DNA of 8,778 nt from UBA7937 sp034419095 (GTDB taxonomy: Bacteria; Chloroflexota; Anaerolineae; UBA7937). Location: NCBI GenBank assembly GCA_034419095.1, contig DAOULQ010000030.1, forward strand, positions 1 through 8,778, read 5' to 3'. Under the pieces are notes generated by a model. It was not told where the DNA came from. It was given only the letters and a program-made list of their open reading frames with translations, and searched no databases. Shown here piece by piece: positions 4,280 through 8,778 of the stretch. The translations under genes and the position numbers were made by a program. How positions within the stretch are numbered: position 1 is the first letter of the stretch; every line of letters begins with the position of its first letter.

Positions 4280-5406
4280 TGTCTCCATCGCGGAAGCAAT
4301 TTGCCTTATTGCTCATCATCGCTTTTGTCTCTTTCTTAACTGTAAGAGGCAGTAGCGCTTTTTTTGCCGACACCGCAACCGCCAGCCTCTCCTTCACCGC
4401 AGGGGTGTGGCTCATCCCCGCCACGGTGGACATCGACCCCGACACACTCAATACCAAAAGCGAGGGCCAGTGGGTCACCGCCTACATCGAACTGCCCGAG
4501 GGCTACGATGTGAATGACATCGATGTTTCCACTATCCTCCTGCAAGGCACCATCCTAGCGGAGTCGGAGCCTGCCACCATCGGCGACTACGACGGCGATG
4601 GCGTTGCTGACTTGATGGTCAAGTTCGACCGCCAGGCGCTCATCGCCTACCTGGATGGCACAACCGGCGACGTGACGCTGACCGTGAGCGGCCAAGTGGC
4701 AGACTTACCCTTTGAAGGCAGCGATACCATCACAGTAATATCCCCGCCCAACCCGCCAACGGGCCTGACGGTTTATTGCCCCGAACCCGTTCTTTCTGCT
4801 ATAGCCGTTACAGGTGAGGGCCAAGAAGAACCTGCGACTCATTGCCTCTACCTCGACTGGGAAGATAACGCCGAAGACAATTTGGCTGGGTATAAGGTAT
4901 ATCGCTCTCTGGAAAGCGGCGGGCCATACGACTTCGTAGCAGACACAGAAGAGAGTTCCTACGACGATTGCGGTCTGGAAAGCAGCACCTACTTCTACGT
5001 GGTCACCGCCTTTGACCAGGCTGAGAACGAATCTGAGTACTCCAACGAGGCGAGCGGGACGATTCCAGAACCTATCCCCACCACGGAGCCCATTCCCACC
5101 CCAGAGACTACCGAGACGGTTGAACCAACCCAGCAGCCAACACAAAATGTGGAGCCCACTCCAACGGAAGAGCCGACTCAAGAGCCCACAGAAGAACCCA
5201 CCGCCACACCTATCCCCACCGATACGCCTACCCCCACTCCCACCCCAGAGCCAACCGTGACGGTTGAACCAACCCCTCAGCCAACACAAACTGTGGAGCC
5301 CACTCCAACGGAAGAGCCGACCCCAGAGCCCACAGAAGAACCCACAGCCACGCCCACTGAGACCCCTACACCTACCCCCACTGATACCCCCACGCCCGAA
5401 GGATGA
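4279..5406 (+). CDS. SipW-type secreted protein with Ca-loop domain, Fn3 and PTE-rich stalk
   Basis: I place the start at GTG 4279, not ATG 4240: it overlaps the signal peptidase stop as TAGTG, with GAGGAGG at 4268-4274. This gives 375 residues starting VSPSRKQ. Residues 6-26 are a hydrophobic signal followed by SSAFFADTATASLSFTAGVW, the SipW-type pattern. Residues of about 40-150 form a beta domain with VDIDPDTLN and the calcium-type loop DYDGDGVAD (103-111). Residues of about 156-262 are a fibronectin type III domain (PPNPPTGLTV, GYKVYRS, TYFYVVTAFD). From 262 to the end the chain is almost only Pro, Thr and Glu with a 48-residue tandem duplication. No LPXTG or C-terminal membrane anchor is visible, so retention may rely on the stalk or an uncleaved signal. 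It may be a surface adhesin or fibre-tethering protein (inferred). Confidence 0.85.
   Translation: MSPSRKQFALLLIIAFVSFLTVRGSSAFFADTATASLSFTAGVWLIPATVDIDPDTLNTKSEGQWVTAYIELPEGYDVNDIDVSTILLQGTILAESEPATIGDYDGDGVADLMVKFDRQALIAYLDGTTGDVTLTVSGQVADLPFEGSDTITVISPPNPPTGLTVYCPEPVLSAIAVTGEGQEEPATHCLYLDWEDNAEDNLAGYKVYRSLESGGPYDFVADTEESSYDDCGLESSTYFYVVTAFDQAENESEYSNEASGTIPEPIPTTEPIPTPETTETVEPTQQPTQNVEPTPTEEPTQEPTEEPTATPIPTDTPTPTPTPEPTVTVEPTPQPTQTVEPTPTEEPTPEPTEEPTATPTETPTPTPTDTPTPEG
5116..5403 (+). repeat. 144-bp tandem duplication coding for the PTE-rich stalk
   Basis: Two copies starting at 5116 and 5260 encode 48-residue blocks of the form TVEPT-QPTQ-VEPTPTEEPT-EPTEEPTATP. The first half of each is nearly identical in DNA; later parts diverge into TPTPTP runs. 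In-frame copy-number change is likely, giving a stalk of variable length. The low-complexity opposite-strand frames here are not genes. Confidence 0.75.
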
Positions 5407-5504
5407 GCGGAGCCGGCTTCCCCCATTTTGGCAATTTTAAGGTTCGCTCCGTGAAACACGAACGGTTTCAGTCGATTTCTATGAGATTCAGCAATCCCAT
5501 GCTG
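5407..5504 (+). promoter_or_regulatory. Intergenic region with palindrome upstream of promoter B
   Basis: TGAAAC (5452-5457) and GTTTCA (5465-5470) form a perfect palindrome with a 7-bp centre, at about -79 from the predicted start of the 5505-5533 promoter. The GTTTC core is also present in the repeats upstream of the first promoter (CCGTTTCGG), so one regulator might read both; this is weak. No T-tract terminator after the 5406 stop was found. Confidence 0.35.
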
Positions 5505-5554
5505 TTGACTAACACATTGTCCTGTGCTATACTAATACTACTTTGGTACCAAAG
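5505..5554 (+). promoter_or_regulatory. Sigma70-type promoter with palindrome at the start site
   Basis: TTGACT (5505-5510), a 17-bp spacer and TATACT (5528-5533) closely match consensus and the 131-159 promoter. Transcription should start near 5540. The 14-bp perfect palindrome CTTTGGTACCAAAG (5541-5554) sits exactly there and is a good operator candidate; in RNA it would be a 5'-terminal hairpin with almost no loop. The leader to the 5778 gene is about 240 nt. Confidence 0.78.
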
Positions 5555-5632
5555 GAGTGCCGCCCAACACTAACCTAACATCCACAAACTAGCATTAACC
5601 ACTCATCTTCTTCCTCCGTCCATGGCGGTGCC

Positions 5633-5732
5633 AAGGAGGGACTGAGAGATGTAAGGAGCGCTGATCGTTCTGCTAGAGCAGCGAACGGTTGGCGCTTATC
5701 TTTTAGGAAAGGAGGTGAGGTCTAACGGCGAT
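5633..5732 (+). promoter_or_regulatory. Structured leader module B with ATG-TAA start-stop and hairpin
   Basis: In order: small hairpin TGGC/GCCA (5623-5632); strong SD AAGGAGGG (5633-5640); ATG at 5649 followed at once by TAA (5652-5654); a long hairpin starting GCGCTGAT (5658) and ending GGCGC (5695), 13 pairs including three G-U plus an upper CTGC/GCAG stem with TAGA loop; T-rich TTATCTTTTA (5696-5705); and the SD-like AAAGGAGGTGA (5708-5718) followed by CTAACGGCGATTT. It parallels module A at 275-397 element by element. Hairpin plus T-rich tail could act as an attenuator. The 371-nt stretch 5407-5777 has no other gene. Confidence 0.58.
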
Positions 5733-5777
5733 TTGTTCTTTTGGACGTCAACTCGCTGAAGCGGAAAGGAGGAAGCG

Positions 5778-6221
5778 ATGAAGAGGCTGGCGATACTGGC
5801 GGTGGTCGTGTTGACGGTGATGGTGGCGGGCACGGCGCTGGCGGGGCCCCCTCCAGGGGCCGGGGCAGGCAAGGCTCCGCTGTACAACAGTGGCTCCTTT
5901 AGCTGCTCGGCGGGAGCCGGGGCCACCAGTGGCCCAACTTACGGCTTTGTTATCCTGAACACGAACGCCAGGGGGGACCTAATTGTCCAGGTTTCGCTAA
6001 AGGGCGCTACGCCCAACGCAACGTATGACATCTGGGTAAATCAGCACCCGGGGGCGTGCCCTCTGTCTGCCGCCACAGCCCCAGGTGCTCTCACCACTAA
6101 TAGCAGGGGCAATGGCAATGCACACGTCAAGCTGCTACGGGTTGGAAGCGCGACCCACTTCTGGGTGTCGGCCGTCGGCGGTGGGCAAGTCTTGCGCAGT
6201 ACCGCCGTCGAACTTGACTAG
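5778..6221 (+). CDS. Small secreted beta-rich protein of unknown function
   Basis: A 147-residue protein starting at ATG, seven bases after AAAGGAGG (5764-5771). Residues 1-22 are a signal peptide ending ALA, different in sequence from the one shared by the 734, 1349 and 6404 products. The mature part begins with Pro/Gly/Ala, then alternating polar-hydrophobic strands (TYGFVILNTNARGDLIVQV, GATPNATYDIWV). Two cysteines (SFSCS and GACP) could pair. The pattern of NTNARGD early and TTNSRGNGNAHV later resembles small secreted beta-sandwich proteins found in Chloroflexota and actinobacteria. That is a recollection of style; no named family is assigned. It is first in the second transcription unit. 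It is probably extracellular. Confidence 0.75.
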   Translation: MKRLAILAVVVLTVMVAGTALAGPPPGAGAGKAPLYNSGSFSCSAGAGATSGPTYGFVILNTNARGDLIVQVSLKGATPNATYDIWVNQHPGACPLSAATAPGALTTNSRGNGNAHVKLLRVGSATHFWVSAVGGGQVLRSTAVELD

Positions 6222-6289
6222 ACAGGGTCCAAGGGATCTACGCTCGACCCCAGATCGTCTCGTAGCGTTGTAACTGCGGCGCGCGCTGC

Positions 6290-6349
6290 TTTGTGCGTTC
6301 CTGATCAGCCTGCGGAAGGAGACAACCAAAGGAGGTGATCTCTAGCGGC
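6290..6349 (+). repeat. Intergenic conserved block, copy 2, with perfect 16S-tail complement
   Basis: TTTGTGCGTTCCTGATCAG and AGCCTGCGGAAGG correspond to 1174-1203. The block ends in AAAGGAGGTGATC (6328-6340), the exact reverse complement of the common 16S rRNA end GATCACCTCCTTT. It then continues TCTAGCGGCGATTT, like 5719-5732. It stands about 64-76 nt before the 6404 start, which has its own RBS. A GTG within it (6335) opens a 14-codon frame ending TAG at 6377-6379. Confidence 0.6.
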
Positions 6350-6403
6350 GATTTCGTCTTTGGATTGTTGACTTCTTAGAACTCGAAGAGGAGGAAAGAA
6401 GAG

Positions 6404-6913
6404 GTGAAAAAGAGGATACTTATAGCCCTCGTCGTCGTGCTGGCCCTGGCAGCGACCGCCTCGCTCGTGTGGGCGGGTGGCATCGACGATCCACCCGGTA
6501 TCCCTCTCTATGTGATCATCGAAGTAGAGTGGGATGGGGTTTCTGCCAATGGTGACTGGACCGTCTGGGGTCCCGAATGGGATCCGGTAGTAGACGGCAC
6601 GCTGCTCACGGGCTGTACCGACTGCCTGGAGATGAACTATGAATTCACCTTCCACGGTAAGACCGTCCACTTCGATGAGGTTATGGTCGAAGGAGTCCAC
6701 GCCACTCCACAAACAAACCATATAGTCCTGCATGATAAAGATGGAGACGGGACCTACACCGGATCTCTTTCTGCAGGTCACTACTTCCCCTGGAGGGATC
6801 CCCCGGACGCCATCCTGTACTTCGACAGGATTGACTACACCATTACCTTCGACGACGACGGTAACGTAACCGACTTCTACTACCTGCAGTACGAGCACAA
6901 GAAGGTGGAGTAG
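6404..6913 (+). CDS. Small secreted protein, shared signal peptide, Ca-loop-like motifs
   Basis: A 169-residue protein starting at GTG after GAGGAGG. The signal peptide (1-24) equals that of the 734 product except for one core residue, and the coding DNA differs at about four or five of 78 bases, although 5.6 kb lie between them. The mature part is acidic and rich in Trp, Tyr and Asp. It has CTDC (a CxxC-type pair) and two Asp-rich stretches, HDKDGDGTYTG (Asp111-Gly116 region) and FDDDGN (150-154), that resemble calcium-binding loops. Predicted beta strands dominate. No family is recognised, and it does not align with the other small secreted proteins past the signal peptide. It is likely co-transcribed with the 5778 gene. 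Confidence 0.75.
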   Translation: MKKRILIALVVVLALAATASLVWAGGIDDPPGIPLYVIIEVEWDGVSANGDWTVWGPEWDPVVDGTLLTGCTDCLEMNYEFTFHGKTVHFDEVMVEGVHATPQTNHIVLHDKDGDGTYTGSLSAGHYFPWRDPPDAILYFDRIDYTITFDDDGNVTDFYYLQYEHKKVE

Positions 6914-7008
6914 GCCCTCGGCCATACAGGTTTGAGTGACGTTTCGCGGCACCCGGAGCGCTCAACTCTGGGGGCCGCTGCTCTCGGCCTGTTTGACGTC
7001 ATCTTTCC

Positions 7009-7112
7009 GTGGCGTCAGCCTGTCCTCGCTGGGGTTGGCCAGGGATGTTATTCGTGGCGTCAGATGGTAACATCTGACGCAGGAGTGGTAGGGCAAGTTT
7101 CTTACCTGCCCT
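7009..7112. repeat. Palindromic module related to 1864-1953, plus hairpin
   Basis: GTGGCGTCAG occurs at 7009-7018 and again at 7055-7064. The second is part of a perfect 10-bp hairpin GCGTCAGATG/CATCTGACGC (7057-7066/7071-7080). Between them CTGGGGTTGGCCAGGGA matches 1921-1937. The hairpin loop is GTAA, while the copy at 1864-1887 has TTAC, its reverse complement. A further stem AGGGCA/TGCCCT lies at 7090-7095/7107-7112. These are dispersed palindromes; the 324-nt spacer 6914-7237 has no gene. Confidence 0.5.
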
Positions 7113-7159
7113 GGCATCTTTGGACCAGGGAAAGCCGACCTACTTCTAATCTATAGCAG

Positions 7160-7207
7160 ATGCCCTTGCGGTTTCCCGCAAAGAGATGGAGAGGGCATAA
7201 AGCCCTC
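7160..7207 (-). terminator. Terminator-like inverted repeats after the aminotransferase gene
   Basis: Read on the minus strand, GAGGGC-TTTAT-GCCCTC (7207-7191) forms a hairpin about 30 nt after the stop codon and is followed by the pyrimidine-rich TCCATCTCTTT. A second stem TTGCGG/CCGCAA (7166-7181) and an alternative long pairing, ATGCCCT/AGGGCAT (7160-7166/7192-7198), are adjacent. The T tract is weak, so termination is plausible, not certain. It may also limit read-through from the plus-strand genes. Confidence 0.45.
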
Positions 7208-7237
7208 CCCTACACTATCGCCAGCGCACTATCTTGT

Positions 7238-8488
7238 TCAGACCACCGCTTTCTCCAACTGCTTCTCGATGGCCTTCCCCAGCCTTCTTATCCCCTCTTG
7301 GATCGTCTCCGGCTGGGCGTTGGAGAAGTTGAGACGCATGGTATTATGGCCCCCGCCATTGGCGAAGAAGGCAAAGCCGGGCACGAAGGCCACCCTCTTC
7401 TTCACCGCCTCCGTAAGGAGTTCCGCCGTGTCTATCTCCTCCGGTACCGTAACCCAGAGGAATAGCCCTCCCTGGGGTCGCGTCCATCTCACCTCCTCTG
7501 GGAAATGCTCCTCCATAGCCTCGAGCATCACATCCCGGCGTTCCCTATAGGCCCGTCGTATCTCCTTCACATGTTCATCTAGGAAGCCGGTATGCGCTAC
7601 TTCATAGGCTATCATCTGGGTCAAGGTACAAGTATGAAGGTCCGCCCCTTGCTTGGCCTGCACCAACCTGCTGACCACCTCCTCCGGAGCCACCACCCAG
7701 CCCAAGCGCAAACCAGGGGCCAGGGTTTTGGAGAAGGTGCCCGTATAGATGACGTTCCCCTTAGAGAAACCCTCGGCGTTGGCTTTGCCCTCTTTTGAGA
7801 GATGCCTCTGGTCGAGGAGCATCAGGGGGGGTATATGATCGCCTTCGTAGCGCAACTCCCCGTAGGGGTCATCTTCGATGAGGGGCACGCCACACTCGTT
7901 GGCCAAGGCTACCAACCTCTCTCGTCTCTCCTGGGAGAGGGTCACCCCGGATGGGTTCTGGAAGTTGGGCAAGGCATAGATGAACTTGGGACAGCCCTTC
8001 TTTAACTCCTCCTCTACCAGATCCACCCTCATCCCCTCATCATCGATGGGCACGGTGATATAGCGAGGTTGGTAAGCGGCAAAGGCCTGGATGCCTCCCA
8101 CATAACTGGGGGCTTCTAGCAAGATGGTATCCCCAGGGTCGAGGAAGACCTTGCCTATCAAATCCAAGGCCTGTTGAGACCCATGAGTCATGAGCACGTT
8201 ATCCACAGTAACCTCGATCTCGCAGCGCCCCATCGTCTCCACGATGAACTGCCTCAGAGGTAGATAGCCCTCCGTGGTGCCATATTGCAGAGCCTCTGAT
8301 CCCCTCTCCCGCAAGATCTTGCAACACGCCTCCTCGAACTCCTTAACCGGAAATAGTTCCGGCGCTGGAAACCCCCCGGAGAAGGAGATCACCTCCGGCT
8401 GCCCCGTCCACTTTAGAAATTCCCTGATGACGGAGCTATCCATCCCCTCCATCCGCTGGGCGCAACACTCCCACCATCGAGTAGTCAT
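7238..8488 (-). CDS. PLP-dependent aminotransferase, class I/II (LysN / 2-aminoadipate type)
   Basis: A cytoplasmic fold-type I aminotransferase of 416 residues from ATG at 8488. That start has GGGGAG about 11 nt upstream and gives the family-like N terminus MTTRWWECCAQRM; a GTG at 8524 would add 12 residues and is the alternative. Landmarks in the 416-residue numbering: IREFLKWTGQPEVISFSGGFPAP near 20-43, YGTTEGYLPLR near 69-79, THGSQQALDL near 101-110, NPSG with Asn178, DDPYGELRY near 206-214, and the PLP lysine Lys254 in TGTFSKTLAPGLRLGW. The C-terminal NTMRLNFSN holds the expected substrate-carboxylate Arg. This matches LysN-like 2-aminoadipate/branched-chain/aromatic transaminases; the exact substrate cannot be told. 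It is convergent with the secreted-protein genes and probably unrelated to them. Confidence 0.93.
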   Translation of the reverse strand: MTTRWWECCAQRMEGMDSSVIREFLKWTGQPEVISFSGGFPAPELFPVKEFEEACCKILRERGSEALQYGTTEGYLPLRQFIVETMGRCEIEVTVDNVLMTHGSQQALDLIGKVFLDPGDTILLEAPSYVGGIQAFAAYQPRYITVPIDDEGMRVDLVEEELKKGCPKFIYALPNFQNPSGVTLSQERRERLVALANECGVPLIEDDPYGELRYEGDHIPPLMLLDQRHLSKEGKANAEGFSKGNVIYTGTFSKTLAPGLRLGWVVAPEEVVSRLVQAKQGADLHTCTLTQMIAYEVAHTGFLDEHVKEIRRAYRERRDVMLEAMEEHFPEEVRWTRPQGGLFLWVTVPEEIDTAELLTEAVKKRVAFVPGFAFFANGGGHNTMRLNFSNAQPETIQEGIRRLGKAIEKQLEKAVV

Positions 8489-8568
8489 AGCCTTTCCATC
8501 TCCCCATCGGCAAAGGTTCGCCACCTATCCGCTTTCCTGCGCCAGTTCTGAGGCCGCATACTTTGGCT

Positions 8569-8598
8569 ATAATACACCAAAACGCCCCTGGTCGTCAA
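8569..8598 (-). promoter_or_regulatory. Sigma70-type promoter of the aminotransferase gene
   Basis: On the minus strand TTGACG (8598-8593), an 18-bp spacer and TATTAT (8574-8569) are in place to start transcription near 8562, about 75 nt before the ATG at 8488. The -35 lies within a small inverted repeat CCCCT/AGGGG (8585-8589/8598-8602). Confidence 0.6.
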
Positions 8599-8602
8599 GG
8601 GG

Positions 8603-8778
8603 CCGGTATCTCTCATAGCAAATGCGACAAATAGATAGCAGAGGGGTTCGCATATCGAGGCCAAGTGGGGCCGTTCATAGTGATAGCAAGTCGGATTTCC
8701 ATATCCAACCTAGATAGTAGGACGGGTATAGAAATCTACCTACCAAAACCTGCCGCCACGTGCCATTCCCACTTCGGG
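8603..8778. other. Intergenic region without recognised gene
   Basis: No open frame with RBS was found. GATAGCA followed after about 8-10 bases by CATATC occurs twice (around 8634-8656 and 8680-8703), with a weaker GATAGTA near 8713. These may be degenerate regulator sites or chance. Nothing else can be supported here. Confidence 0.3.

Noticed and set aside
6305..6952. Minus-strand frame opposite the 6404 gene, sharing PHERGGRCQGQ-like residues with one opposite the 734 gene
   Set aside because: The similarity is only the antisense of the shared signal-peptide DNA.
7087..7111. GGTA-GGGCA...TACC-TGCCC as a pseudoknot
   Set aside because: Crossing pairings would have zero-length connecting loops, so they are alternative hairpins at best.
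8545..8573. Plus-strand promoter with TATAAT at 8568-8573
   Set aside because: No acceptable -35 and no downstream plus-strand gene; the same bases serve the minus-strand promoter.

Overview
The window looks like a piece of a chromosome or contig from a monoderm-like, moderately GC-rich bacterium, most likely a Chloroflexota (Anaerolineae or Dehalococcoidia type). That assignment is inference. It rests on SipW/TasA-type secretion genes outside Firmicutes sequence style, many GTG starts with strong AGGAGG ribosome sites, TCCTGAGCnnAGCCGAAGGG-type dispersed repeats, and a LysN-like aminotransferase. No rRNA, tRNA, CRISPR array or transposase gene was seen.

Layout. Bases 1-733 contain no gene. 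They hold a pair of 26-bp direct repeats, a near-consensus sigma70 promoter (131-159), a structured leader, an inverted-repeat-bounded element and a terminator-like hairpin. Next come two small secreted proteins (734-1123, 1349-1732) with a nearly identical signal peptide but unrelated mature parts. A four-gene block follows: a large SipW-dependent TasA/camelysin-like protein (1984-2934), a second smaller one (3030-3731), an ER-type signal peptidase I of the SipW kind (3770-4279), and a translationally coupled SipW-type secreted protein with a calcium-loop domain, a fibronectin III domain and a Pro/Thr/Glu-rich stalk (4279-5406). A second near-consensus promoter (5505-5533) with a palindrome at its predicted start drives another structured leader. 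Behind it lie two more small secreted proteins (5778-6221, 6404-6913), the last again carrying the shared signal peptide. After a palindrome-rich spacer, a PLP-dependent aminotransferase gene lies on the minus strand (8488-7238) with its own promoter. It looks like unrelated housekeeping metabolism.

How the parts may work together. The dedicated signal peptidase would process the SipW-type precursors encoded beside it, giving cell-surface or matrix fibres (known for TasA/SipW in Bacillus; inferred here). The small secreted proteins on both sides may be accessory surface or matrix components.

The most unusual content is in the untranslated leaders. The two promoter-proximal leaders share an ordered module: strong Shine-Dalgarno, ATG, then an ORF of one or four codons, then a GCGCTGAT...GGCGC hairpin, then a second SD-like site. 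Several genes also have an SD-like sequence 67-162 nt upstream of the real start, in one case a 13-nt perfect complement of the usual 16S rRNA 3' tail. This suggests leader-based translational or attenuation control, or ribosome-mediated mRNA stabilisation, of a secreted-matrix regulon.
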